From Chitinophagaceae bacterium (GTDB taxonomy: Bacteria > Bacteroidota > Bacteroidia > Chitinophagales > Chitinophagaceae): 64,000 nucleotides of DNA. Where the stretch lies: NCBI GenBank assembly GCA_017853575.1, contig JAFMJI010000009.1, positions 1-64,000 of the forward strand, written 5' to 3'. The notes under the pieces were generated by a model. It was not told the DNA's origin and ran no database searches. It was given only the letters and a program-made list of their open reading frames with translations. Of the stretch, positions 28,300 to 35,799 are shown piece after piece (position 1 is the first letter of the stretch; each line of letters begins with the position of its first letter). A program made the translations under genes and the position numbers.

Positions 28300-28869
28300 T
28301 TAAAGTGACAGGATATAAGGAAGAATCAGATTAGCCATCAGAAAACCTCCTGCCATAAATGAAATAGTTGCAATCAATGAAGGCAATTGGAGATTGGATA
28401 AACCCATGATGGAATGTCCAGAAGTACATCCACCTGCATAACGTGTTCCAAATCCTACCAGAAAACCACCAACGACCATCAATATGAACCCTCTTGGTGT
28501 TTGAAGTGAGCCCCAATTAAAAAGTTCATTAGGAATGATGCTCGAATAATCGCTCACTCCATATTTAGATAGTTCTGTAACAAGTTTTTCATTCACTAAA
28601 ACATTGGCATCATTCTTCAAATAATAGGCTGAAACAATCCCACCCAGAAATACACCCAATACAAAAAATAAGTTCCATATTTCTTTTTTCCAATCATATT
28701 GAAAAAATGGAATCTTGGCTGGCATACACGCTGCACACATGTGCCTCAAAGAAGATGATATACCAAATGTTTTGTTCCCAAATATGAGTAAAATAGGAAC
28801 CATCAGACCGATAACAGGACCCGCCACATACCATGGCCAAGGCTGTTTAATCATTTCAATGATTGACAT
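28300..28869 (-). CDS. YeeE/YedE-family sulfur transporter subunit
   Basis: The 189-residue membrane protein carries YAGGCTSGHSIMGLS, the YeeE signature with a conserved Cys, and an additional MCAACMPAK motif in a loop. YeeE imports thiosulfate through cysteine relays in other bacteria. Twelve bases separate it from the DUF6691 partner. Its promoter region holds a perfect Crp-type palindrome, tying it to the sulfur island. Confidence 0.9.
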   Translation of the reverse strand: MSIIEMIKQPWPWYVAGPVIGLMVPILLIFGNKTFGISSSLRHMCAACMPAKIPFFQYDWKKEIWNLFFVLGVFLGGIVSAYYLKNDANVLVNEKLVTELSKYGVSDYSSIIPNELFNWGSLQTPRGFILMVVGGFLVGFGTRYAGGCTSGHSIMGLSNLQLPSLIATISFMAGGFLMANLILPYILSL

Positions 28870-28897
28870 GTTGATTTTTTTTGATTATTATATGAAA

Positions 28898-28905
28898 CAA
28901 AAATG
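28898..28905 (-). promoter_or_regulatory. Putative -7 box of the yeeE operon
   Basis: The minus strand reads CATTTTTG, one mismatch from TAnnTTTG. It gives a leader of about 24 nt before ATG 28869. The Crp-type operator centre is 36.5 bp from its last base, as at tauE. Confidence 0.55.
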
Positions 28906-28926
28906 TGGGTTTATGACAATTGGATA

Positions 28927-28942
28927 TGTGATAAATATCACA
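28927..28942. promoter_or_regulatory. Crp/Fnr-type operator of the yeeE operon
   Basis: TGTGATAAATATCACA is a perfect TGTGA-N6-TCACA palindrome in the gap between the regulator gene's stop and the yeeE start. The regulator encoded at 28951-29586 has an RExxxR-type recognition helix (SSREVVSRLLKKLE), which in Crp reads TGTGA. Confidence 0.75.
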
Positions 28943-28950
28943 AACAAGAT

Positions 28951-29586
28951 TTATTCAATCCAATGAATCGTATTTCGCTCCATCCTTACTCTTCCAAGCT
29001 TTTCAAGTTTTTTTAGCAATCTTGAAACTACTTCTCTTGAAGAGTTGATATCATGTGCAATTTGCTGATGCGTTAAATTCAAGTCATTCCCAAATGCTGC
29101 TGCTTGTCTCTTCAAATACCATTCTAATCTTTCATCCATATTTTTAAATGCAATATGATCCACCACGGTCAACAATTCCTCAAATCTCGACCTGTATGTT
29201 TCAATTACAAAATGATACCAAGATGAATACGACTTCATAAGTGTGTCCATTTGCTGAATAGGTATCATGATAACCTCTGTTTCTTCTATGGCAATGGCCA
29301 TTACTGTACTAGATTGATTCCTTGCCATGCACAACATGCTCAATGCACAGGCTTCTCCGGGTTCTAAAAAATACATGAAAAATTCTTCGCCTTCCTCTCC
29401 TTCTCTGTACAACTTAACCCTACCACTTACGATCAACATCGCATATTTAAAAAATTGTCCAGGTCGCATCAATACTTCTCCCTGCTTGAATATTTTACTT
29501 TCACCATGTTCATGAATAAATTCTGAAAGGTCGGAAGTGAATAGGGGAAATAAATCCATCAACTCTTTTGGATCCAATGATGTCAT
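28951..29586 (-). CDS. Crp/Fnr-family transcriptional regulator
   Basis: A cyclic-nucleotide-binding-like beta barrel (FKQGEVLMRPGQFFKYAMLIVSG, EPGEACALSMLCMARN) leads through a long helix to a C-terminal HTH with recognition helix SSREVVSRLLKKLEKLG. The effector pocket lacks the obvious cAMP-binding RS pair, so the signal is probably not cAMP; the two cysteines in CALSMLC might sense redox or sulfur, which is speculation. ATG 29586 is chosen because the TTG 15 bp upstream overlaps a perfect -7 box. It is adjacent to the sulfur operons and is the best candidate for their regulator. Confidence 0.92.
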   Translation of the reverse strand: MTSLDPKELMDLFPLFTSDLSEFIHEHGESKIFKQGEVLMRPGQFFKYAMLIVSGRVKLYREGEEGEEFFMYFLEPGEACALSMLCMARNQSSTVMAIAIEETEVIMIPIQQMDTLMKSYSSWYHFVIETYRSRFEELLTVVDHIAFKNMDERLEWYLKRQAAAFGNDLNLTHQQIAHDINSSREVVSRLLKKLEKLGRVRMERNTIHWIE

Positions 29587-29598
29587 GTCGAATTTGTT

Positions 29599-29606
29599 CA
29601 AAGCTA
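29599..29606 (-). promoter_or_regulatory. Putative -7 box of the Crp/Fnr regulator gene
   Basis: The minus strand reads TAGCTTTG, matching TAnnTTTG, just after the mnmG stop region. It implies a leader of about 8 nt to ATG 29586 and argues against the upstream TTG start. Confidence 0.45.
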
Positions 29607-29613
29607 AGTTAAC

Positions 29614-31482
29614 CTATCTGCCCATGTATACCATGAGAATTTGTACGTCACTCGGATTGATTCCTGAAATGCGTGATGCTTGCCCAAGTGTTCTCGGTTG
29701 AATTTTTTTCAACTTCTCTCTTGCTTCTGTACTAATTGCTTGCACCCTCGAAAAGTCAAAGCTGGCAGGGATTTCAAGATCTTCCATTTGTCCCATTCTT
29801 TCTATCATCTCTTTTTCTTTCTCGATGTAAACAGCATACTTCATTTGAATTTCCGCTTGCTCAATTTCAATATCATGATAATGAGAAAAATCTTTTTTCA
29901 ATCCATCATGATGATCAATCATCTCTTTTGCACCAATACCTGGACGTAAAACGAGTTGTGATAATTTTTGTTTTTGTGAGAGTGGTGTTGATCCAACATT
30001 TTCAAAAAATGAATTGATGTGATCTGGCTCAACAGAAACTTCATTGAATTTTTTTATGATGGATTCAATGTTTTCTTTTTTCTGTTGCACCATCTGATAT
30101 CTTTCTTCACTTGCCAATCCCAATTCATATCCAATGGAAGTCAATCGCAAATCAGCATTGTCTTGTCGTAACAATGTTCTGAACTCAGCTCTTGAGGTAA
30201 ACATTCGATAGGGCTCTTCAGTTCCCTTGGTTATCAAATCATCGATGAGTACCCCAATATATGCTTCACTTCTTTTCAAAATCAATGGCTCACGATCTAC
30301 AACATAATTATGAGCATTGATCCCTGCCATCAAGCCCTGACATGCTGCTTCTTCATAACCAGTAGTTCCATTGATTTGCCCTGCAAAGAACAACCCACGT
30401 AACTGCTTGGTTTCCAATGAGTAATGAAGCTGATGAGGTGGAAAATAATCGTATTCAATCGCATATCCTGGTCTGAAAACCCTCACATTTTCAAACCCCG
30501 GAATCTTTATAAGTGCTTGATACTGAACATCTTCTGGTAGAGAGGTTGAAAATCCATTCAAATATATCTCTACAGTATTCCAGCCTTCTGGCTCTACAAA
30601 TAACTGATGACGCTCCCTGTCTGCAAAGCGGTTGATCTTGTCTTCAATACTCGGACAATACCTAGGTCCAGTTCCTTCGATCCTTCCGGCGAACATCGGA
30701 CTCCTATCAAAACCCGTTTTCAGCGTATCGTGAACTTTGTCGTTTGTGTACGTAATCCAACAGCTTCTTTGCTGTTCGGGTTTTATGCGTTCAATATTCA
30801 GATATGAGAAACCTGTTATCTCCTCATCTCCCTTCTGCTCCTCCATCTTGGAGTAATCCAAACTTCTGCCGTCTATTCGAGGAGGTGTTCCGGTTTTTAA
30901 ACGATCGCTTTCAAATCCCAACTCCACCAATTGCTCTGTAATGCCCGTCGCAGCTCTTTCTGCCATCCTTCCACCACCAAAATTCTTTTCTCCAATATGG
31001 ATGATTCCATTTAAAAATGTTCCATTGGTAAGCACTACTGCCTTGGCTTCAATCTCATTTCCCATGCCAGTTACAATTCCCTTCACTACTCCATTTTTCA
31101 CCAACAAGCCCTTTACCATATCCTGGTAGAAATCCAATCCAGGTGTTGCCTCCAACATCTCTCTCCATCTTTGAGAGAACAACATGCGATCACTTTGAGC
31201 GCGGGGGCTCCACATCGCAGGACCCTTAGATCTGTTCAGCATCCTGAACTGGATCATGGTTTGATCAGTCACAATTCCGGAGTATCCTCCAAGTGCATCA
31301 ATTTCACGCACAATTTGTCCCTTTGCAATACCGCCCATGGCAGGATTACAGCTCATTTGGGCTATGTTTTGAAGGTTCATTGTTACCAATAAAACCCTGC
31401 TGCCCATATTAGCCGCAGCAGCAGCAGCCTCTGAGCCCGCATGGCCGGCCCCCACAACGATCACATCATACTTTGGAAACAT
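29614..31482 (-). CDS. mnmG: tRNA U34 carboxymethylaminomethyl synthase subunit MnmG (GidA)
   Basis: The FAD-binding N-terminus VVGAGHAGSEAAAAAANMG and the conserved stretches MSCNPAMGGIAKGQIVREIDALGG, CPSIEDKI, GQINGTTGYEEAACQGL and LTSRAEFR-type MFTSRAEFRTLLRQDNAD identify MnmG with confidence. With MnmE it modifies wobble uridine in tRNA. The 622-residue length is normal. A TATCTTTG -7 box ends 4 bp before the ATG, suggesting a leaderless or nearly leaderless message. In many bacteria mnmG lies near the replication origin with parS sites, as appears here. Confidence 0.97.
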   Translation of the reverse strand: MFPKYDVIVVGAGHAGSEAAAAAANMGSRVLLVTMNLQNIAQMSCNPAMGGIAKGQIVREIDALGGYSGIVTDQTMIQFRMLNRSKGPAMWSPRAQSDRMLFSQRWREMLEATPGLDFYQDMVKGLLVKNGVVKGIVTGMGNEIEAKAVVLTNGTFLNGIIHIGEKNFGGGRMAERAATGITEQLVELGFESDRLKTGTPPRIDGRSLDYSKMEEQKGDEEITGFSYLNIERIKPEQQRSCWITYTNDKVHDTLKTGFDRSPMFAGRIEGTGPRYCPSIEDKINRFADRERHQLFVEPEGWNTVEIYLNGFSTSLPEDVQYQALIKIPGFENVRVFRPGYAIEYDYFPPHQLHYSLETKQLRGLFFAGQINGTTGYEEAACQGLMAGINAHNYVVDREPLILKRSEAYIGVLIDDLITKGTEEPYRMFTSRAEFRTLLRQDNADLRLTSIGYELGLASEERYQMVQQKKENIESIIKKFNEVSVEPDHINSFFENVGSTPLSQKQKLSQLVLRPGIGAKEMIDHHDGLKKDFSHYHDIEIEQAEIQMKYAVYIEKEKEMIERMGQMEDLEIPASFDFSRVQAISTEAREKLKKIQPRTLGQASRISGINPSDVQILMVYMGR

Positions 31483-31486
31483 ATTG

Positions 31487-31494
31487 CAAAGATA
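31487..31494 (-). promoter_or_regulatory. Putative -7 box of mnmG
   Basis: The minus strand reads TATCTTTG, a perfect TAnnTTTG, with its last base 5 bp from the A of ATG 31482. Transcription would begin at or next to the start codon. Confidence 0.45.
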
Positions 31495-31501
31495 AAGAGG
31501 A

Positions 31502-31536
31502 GTTGACAGTTAACTGTTAACCGTTAAGAGTCAACC
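31502..31536. repeat. Heptanucleotide tandem array (5 units)
   Basis: Five 7-bp units (GTTGACA, GTTAACT, GTTAACC, GTTAAGA, GTCAACC) lie between mnmG and a parS-like site. They share the GTTRACN pattern with arrays at 2914, 6533 and 57844. Confidence 0.8.
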
Positions 31537-31541
31537 CGAAA

Positions 31542-31557
31542 CGTTCCACGTGAAACA
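31542..31557. promoter_or_regulatory. parS-like ParB-binding site (15/16)
   Basis: CGTTCCACGTGAAACA matches the general parS sequence TGTTCCACGTGAAACA at 15 of 16 bases. It begins immediately after the CAP gene's stop codon and lies upstream of mnmG. Confidence 0.75.
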
Positions 31558-32226
31558 TCAAGAGCATGAGAAGATCTGAACCAAGACAGATCTTCTCATG
31601 GAACGATGGGTTTGTATGGAAACCCCCATCTGATTGTACCAGGGGGTCAATAGATTTTTTCGATGCCCAGCAGATTCCAGTCCGATGTCTAATAAAAGCA
31701 TCATCAATGACAACAAGGGGTCGCTTTTGCCTGTGTAAATATTTTCTGCTGCACACTTGGTTAGCCCTGACAATCTCATCCTGGCTGAAAAATTTTTCCC
31801 GTCTGAACTAACATGCCCAATATTGCTCTGTTTCAGAGCCAAGTCAGCACAATGAATTTTTGCTGCATCAGTCGCAGCAGCAGAAAAAGAAAACAACGAA
31901 AGCTTGGAAGAAGCGAGCAAATCCTTTTCAAGACTCTTTGCCTCCTTCCCATTTGCCTCAGGAAACTGTTTCAAAAAGGGAACCACACAATTGGAATAAA
32001 ATAAACCGGGATTTTTTCTGAGATAATTCACCCAATAAAAAAACTCTCTTTCTTCCTTGGTGCAACCCGACTTCGATAATTCACGGTCTACAAACGTCTG
32101 CAATGCTTCATCCACTGGCACTTTCACCACAAAAGGCGTATCCCTTAATGAGAAATTTCCTTGGGAAAACGACAATACTGGGAGGAATATGAAGGCGAGA
32201 AGAATATGTTTCACGTGGAACATCAT
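31558..32226 (-). CDS. Exported CAP (SCP/PR1-like) domain protein
   Basis: A signal peptide (ILLAFIFLPVLSFSQ) precedes a CAP domain: REFFYWVNYLRKNPGLF, the KIHCADLALKQSNIGHVSSDG segment, KCAAENIYTG and SAGHRKNLLTPWYNQMGVSI. Bacterial CAP proteins are secreted and mostly uncharacterised. It starts with an ATGATG that overlaps the ybeY stop by 4 bp. Codons 2-7 (MFHVKH) are encoded by a consensus parS sequence, and a second parS-like site follows the stop, so the N-terminus may be constrained by ParB binding rather than protein function. Its last codons form a perfect hairpin. Confidence 0.87.
   Translation of the reverse strand: MMFHVKHILLAFIFLPVLSFSQGNFSLRDTPFVVKVPVDEALQTFVDRELSKSGCTKEEREFFYWVNYLRKNPGLFYSNCVVPFLKQFPEANGKEAKSLEKDLLASSKLSLFSFSAAATDAAKIHCADLALKQSNIGHVSSDGKNFSARMRLSGLTKCAAENIYTGKSDPLLSLMMLLLDIGLESAGHRKNLLTPWYNQMGVSIQTHRSMRRSVLVQIFSCS
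31565..31600. repeat. Perfect 14-bp inverted repeat at 3' end of CAP gene
   Basis: CATGAGAAGATCTG (31565-31578) and its exact complement (31587-31600) flank an 8-base loop inside the last codons of the CAP gene. It could act as an mRNA hairpin stabilising or attenuating the ybeY-CAP-mnmG transcript. No T-tract follows on either strand. Confidence 0.8.
32207..32222. promoter_or_regulatory. parS-like ParB-binding site (perfect consensus)
   Basis: TGTTTCACGTGGAACA is the exact reverse complement of TGTTCCACGTGAAACA, the parS sequence known from Bacillus subtilis and conserved across many phyla. It lies inside the first codons of the CAP gene, 665 bp from the other site and in opposite orientation. 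Confidence 0.85.
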
Positions 32227-32651
32227 TTGCCGAAATAGCTAGATAGAAGTTTGTCTTCTGCTGTTCTCATTTTTTTCTGATCGGCCGGCAACTTATCCTT
32301 GAATCCCATTAGGTGAAGGAGTCCATGGAACATGACCCTGTGAAGCTCACGGTTGAAAGACGTATTCAGGGTGTTGGCATTGTCCTTTACCCGATCGATG
32401 CTGATATAGATTTCACTTTGAAGTGGACCCTTTTTGTCTGAAAGGTCAAACGTGATAATATCGGTGTAATAATCGTGCGATAAATGTTTCTTATTGATTT
32501 CCAATAAATAGGCATCAGAACAAAAAACAATGTTCAGTTCACCAATTTCCTTTTTAAAGGATTTGGCCGTTTTTGATAGAAATTGCTTCAATTTTCCCCT
32601 GTTTCGAAGAGAATTGAGCGGTTTTTGGTAGAAAAACTGAATTGTAGACAT
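32223..32651 (-). CDS. ybeY: Endoribonuclease YbeY
   Basis: The zinc motif HGLLHLMGFKD and the preceding LSHDYYTDIITFDLS identify the YbeY/UPF0054 family. In Bacteroidota the third ligand region reads GFKD or GYKD rather than GYDH, as here. It matures 16S rRNA ends and takes part in ribosome quality control. It is the first gene of the ybeY-CAP-mnmG run and diverges from feoA. Confidence 0.94.
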   Translation of the reverse strand: MSTIQFFYQKPLNSLRNRGKLKQFLSKTAKSFKKEIGELNIVFCSDAYLLEINKKHLSHDYYTDIITFDLSDKKGPLQSEIYISIDRVKDNANTLNTSFNRELHRVMFHGLLHLMGFKDKLPADQKKMRTAEDKLLSSYFGK

Positions 32652-32689
32652 TCCAATAATAAAAGTACAAGAATTCCCCCGAAGCGAAG

Positions 32690-32697
32690 TAGCTTTG
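32690..32697 (+). promoter_or_regulatory. Putative -7 box of feoA
   Basis: TAGCTTTG matches TAnnTTTG, 19 bp upstream of the feoA ATG, in the short divergent gap with ybeY. No -33 TTTG is evident. Confidence 0.45.
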
Positions 32698-32716
32698 CAG
32701 TCCCGTTATAATAAAC

Positions 32717-32944
32717 ATGCTGAAAAAACTATCAGAGTTAAATGTTGGGCAGAAAGGAATCATCCATTCACTGGAAGATCAAGACCTGATTTTGAAGTTA
32801 ATGGAAATGGGCTTCCTTCAAGGAGAAGAAGTGGTCGTAGAACAAGTTGCACCGATGGGCGATCCTATTTCTGTGATGGTAGCGGGATATCAGGTCAGTC
32901 TAAGACTGAATGAAGCTGCATCCATCACCGTAGAAACAATCTAA
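32717..32944 (+). CDS. feoA: FeoA-family protein
   Basis: The 75-residue protein is a single SH3-like FeoA domain (MLKKLSELNVGQKGII, LMEMGFLQGEEVVV, ISVMVAGYQVSLRLNEA). FeoA supports the Fe2+ transporter FeoB. The feoB gene is not adjacent but lies about 12 kb away at 45219-47333. nadD follows after 21 bp. Confidence 0.92.
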   Translation: MLKKLSELNVGQKGIIHSLEDQDLILKLMEMGFLQGEEVVVEQVAPMGDPISVMVAGYQVSLRLNEAASITVETI

Positions 32945-32965
32945 TAATTTGATTATCAATTGATT

Positions 32966-33538
32966 ATGAAAATTGGACTCTACTTTGGTACCTTCAATCC
33001 GATCCACAACGGCCATCTGATCATTGCAAATTATATCCTGCAATATGCAAAGCTGGATCAGGTGTGGATGGTAGTTTCACCACAAAATCCTTTCAAACAA
33101 AATCACAGTTTACTGAATGAATATCATCGTTTGTTTTTGGTGCAGCACGCATTAGAAGGTGAAACAAAAATCAGGGCAGTAGATATCGAGTTCGGATTGC
33201 CAAAACCATCTTATACCATTAACACACTCACCTATTTACAAGAAAAATATCCTGAACATGAATTCGGTGTGATCATGGGTTCAGACAGTTTACAAAATTT
33301 AGATAGATGGAAAAATGCAGAAGTCATCATCAAAAATTTTCCACTCTACATTTATGAAAGACAGGGTTATCCGTTGCGAGATGACTTGGATGATGCAATG
33401 ATCATCGACATGAAAGCGCCCCTGCTGAATATTTCATCTTCATTGATCAGACGAATGTTGAAAGAAGGAAAATCAATTCGCTATCTAGTGCCCGATGCAG
33501 TAAATGAAGAAATTCAGAAAGGGAATTATTATAAATAA
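32966..33538 (+). CDS. nadD: Nicotinate-nucleotide adenylyltransferase
   Basis: The nucleotidyltransferase motif GTFNPIHNGHL at residues 7-17 and the C-terminal ISSSLIRRMLKEG identify NadD, which converts nicotinate mononucleotide to the dinucleotide in NAD synthesis. ATG 32966 gives 190 residues, a usual length; a TTG lies two codons upstream. Confidence 0.95.
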   Translation: MKIGLYFGTFNPIHNGHLIIANYILQYAKLDQVWMVVSPQNPFKQNHSLLNEYHRLFLVQHALEGETKIRAVDIEFGLPKPSYTINTLTYLQEKYPEHEFGVIMGSDSLQNLDRWKNAEVIIKNFPLYIYERQGYPLRDDLDDAMIIDMKAPLLNISSSLIRRMLKEGKSIRYLVPDAVNEEIQKGNYYK

Positions 33539-33540
33539 GA

Positions 33541-34794
33541 TCAGCCAACTAACCATCCCAATAAAAGACAACCCATTGCCACAAAGGGTGCTTGAATTTT
33601 TGTGAATGTAAGCAACACAAATGTTGCGATGATCACTGCAAAAAATAAAATACTGTCAAACAAAGGTTGATTTAATTGAGGGATGACAGTATCATTGATT
33701 AAATAGACTATACTCGCAAACATAATACCAACAACAGCTGCATTGATCCCCAACATCATTCTTTCCACTGATTTGAAACGATGAAGGTTTTCCCACATGG
33801 GATAAAAGAAAATACACAATAAAAAACTTGGAAGAAAAATTCCAACACTTGCGATGATGCATCCGGCCAACTGCCAGTTCCAACTTTTATCTTTTAGCGA
33901 CATCCCTCCGATATATGCAGTAATTGAAAAGGCGGGTCCGGGTATTCCTCTTACCATGCCGGCACCTGTTAAAAAATCTTCTCGGTTAATTTTAATAACG
34001 TGCTGGTTGTTTGATTTTACACGGTCTGTTTCTGGTCTTACTACATATTGTTCATACATCACAGGTATCAACACGTCAGCACCGCCAAATACAAAGCTTC
34101 CAAATCGATACATGTTTTCAAACAAGTTGAATGGAGCACGATAGGTCCAATCTTTTTTTCTTGCTGTCTCTGAAAGAAAGGCTGCAGAAATAAAAAAGAA
34201 AGAAAACAACAGGATCGGAAACCACTTGATGCTGCGCTGTTTCCACGGAACATCATCATTGGTTTTTTTATTGAACACCATCCCTACCAATCCACCAAGA
34301 ATTAAAATAATTGGAAAGATCCAGGGTGTTTTAAAAAAAATATAGGTAGCAACGGCTGAAATTAATAATATGCGACGGGTAACTTTTTGACGAACGAGTT
34401 TAAGGGTTTTAAAAGCAGCAAATGCCAAAAAACCCAAAGCCATTGGTTGAATAAAATGAAAAATAGGCAAGCCATTTTGAGTAGTATGATTCACGAGAAA
34501 TGACAAAGCCGACATAATAACTATGGCAGGCATCATCCAAATCAACAACGTTAAAATAGCCAGTGAAATTCCACCTCGCTTATACCCAATCAGCGTGAGG
34601 GTTTGAGTAGATGTTGCACCAGGCATGAGCTGACAGAATGCATTTATATCCAACAACTCTTTGCTCGTAACATCTTTTCTTTTGTCAACAAATGTTTTCA
34701 TCATCATACCAAAATGACCTTGCGGTCCACCAAAAGCAGAAATGCTGTGAAAAAAAACAGCGCGCAAAAAGGGGATATGACGAATCAGTGCCAA
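33541..34794 (-). CDS. Chromate transporter (CHR family, two-domain)
   Basis: The protein is a long CHR membrane protein with two related halves: [12 protein letters not shown] and [12 protein letters not shown] in the first, [17 protein letters not shown] and [13 protein letters not shown] in the second. ChrA exports chromate; many members probably move other oxyanions. Only TTG 34794 fits as a start, because an in-frame stop lies two codons upstream. It begins 3 bp after the oxygenase gene on the same strand. Confidence 0.9.
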   Translation of the reverse strand: MALIRHIPFLRAVFFHSISAFGGPQGHFGMMMKTFVDKRKDVTSKELLDINAFCQLMPGATSTQTLTLIGYKRGGISLAILTLLIWMMPAIVIMSALSFLVNHTTQNGLPIFHFIQPMALGFLAFAAFKTLKLVRQKVTRRILLISAVATYIFFKTPWIFPIILILGGLVGMVFNKKTNDDVPWKQRSIKWFPILLFSFFFISAAFLSETARKKDWTYRAPFNLFENMYRFGSFVFGGADVLIPVMYEQYVVRPETDRVKSNNQHVIKINREDFLTGAGMVRGIPGPAFSITAYIGGMSLKDKSWNWQLAGCIIASVGIFLPSFLLCIFFYPMWENLHRFKSVERMMLGINAAVVGIMFASIVYLINDTVIPQLNQPLFDSILFFAVIIATFVLLTFTKIQAPFVAMGCLLLGWLVG

Positions 34795-34797
34795 CGA

Positions 34798-35742
34798 TTA
34801 TTTTTTGAGTCCGATTTCTCTTAAACGCTCATCCAAATATTGACCTGCGGTATAATCTTCATAATGTTTCGGATTGGATGCAGTAATGCATGAATCAAGA
34901 CATGCAAGCGACATCTGGCTTTTTGGATGAAGGAAAAATGGAATTGAATATCTGGATGTATGCCATTTTTCACGGGGAGGATTCACCACACGGTGTGTGG
35001 TACTTTTCAAACGATCATTGGTGAGTCGTTGCAACATATCGCCCACATTCACCACAATTTCACCATCATCGGCCTGAATGGGAAGCCACTCATTTTGCTT
35101 GGAAAGAATTTCGAGTCCTTCTGCAGATGCACCAACCAACAGCGTAATAAGGTTGATGTCTTCATGTTGCTCTGCGCGTATAGCTGACTTGGGTTCTGAA
35201 GTGATGGGGGGGTAATGTATGACCCGAAGGATGCTGTTGCCCAGATGAATATGCTCTGAAAAATAATCTTTTCCTAGGTCCAGGTAGGAAGCAATTGCAC
35301 TCAAAAGGGATGATCCTGATTTTTCAAAAGCACGGTAGGTGTCCAAAAACAATTGGTTGAAATGCGCTATTTCACTCACTTGAACATTATCGGGATAGGC
35401 TTCTGGAGACTCTTCCCCCTTTTCTACTGTTTGCCCGTATTGAAAAAACTCTTTCAAATCAGGCGCATCACTCCCCTTGGCATGTTCTTTTCCGAAAGAC
35501 GTGTATCCTCTCTGGCCAGCGAGTCCAGCTATTTCATATTTCTTTTTTACATCATACGGAAGTTCGAAAAATGCTTTAACGGTCGCATACACCTTATCAA
35601 TCAACTGTTGATCAATGCCATGGTTTTTGACGGCAACAAATCCAACTTCTTCAAAAGCTTTTCCAAGATCATTCGAAAACTGAACCTTTTGTGCATCCGT
35701 TCCGTTTGTATAAAGCGCAAGGTCTACTACTGGTATGTTCAT
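34798..35742 (-). CDS. 2-oxoglutarate/Fe(II) oxygenase, isopenicillin N synthase-like
   Basis: The 314-residue protein has the N-terminal DIOX_N pattern (IPVVDLALY, GFVAVKNHGID) and the iron-binding HxD...H in EQHEDINLITLLVG and STTHRVVNPP, with RYSIPFF for 2-oxoglutarate. The family includes plant-type dioxygenases and bacterial oxidases of unknown substrate. It shares an overlapping divergent promoter region with the DUF3089 gene. Confidence 0.9.
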   Translation of the reverse strand: MNIPVVDLALYTNGTDAQKVQFSNDLGKAFEEVGFVAVKNHGIDQQLIDKVYATVKAFFELPYDVKKKYEIAGLAGQRGYTSFGKEHAKGSDAPDLKEFFQYGQTVEKGEESPEAYPDNVQVSEIAHFNQLFLDTYRAFEKSGSSLLSAIASYLDLGKDYFSEHIHLGNSILRVIHYPPITSEPKSAIRAEQHEDINLITLLVGASAEGLEILSKQNEWLPIQADDGEIVVNVGDMLQRLTNDRLKSTTHRVVNPPREKWHTSRYSIPFFLHPKSQMSLACLDSCITASNPKHYEDYTAGQYLDERLREIGLKK

Positions 35743-35749
35743 ATAAAAG

Positions 35750-35781
35750 ATTGTATTGTAAAAATAACAAACATAATTTTG
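35750..35781 (+). promoter_or_regulatory. Putative promoter of the DUF3089 gene
   Basis: TAATTTTG at 35774-35781 fits the -7 consensus. A TTG-containing -33-like element (ATTG, 35750-35753) is 20 bp upstream. Its -7 box overlaps the opposite-strand -7 box by 2 bp. Confidence 0.45.
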
Positions 35782-35799
35782 ATCTATAATTTCAACAAA
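35768..35799 (-). promoter_or_regulatory. Putative promoter of the 2OG oxygenase gene
   Basis: On the minus strand TTTG (35799-35796) is followed after 20 bp by TATGTTTG (35775-35768), a full -33/-7 pair of the Bacteroidetes type, with a leader of about 20 nt. Confidence 0.55.

Noticed and set aside
31502-31536. TTGACA words in the heptad arrays as -35 promoter boxes
   Set aside because: The phylum's housekeeping sigma factor uses TTTG / TAnnTTTG, and no TATAAT partner lies at proper distance; the word is a by-product of the repeat.
35353-35799. 149-codon upstream extension of the DUF3089 reading frame
   Set aside because: It runs antisense through the 2OG oxygenase gene and has no sequence logic, while ATG 35800 gives a proper lipoprotein signal.
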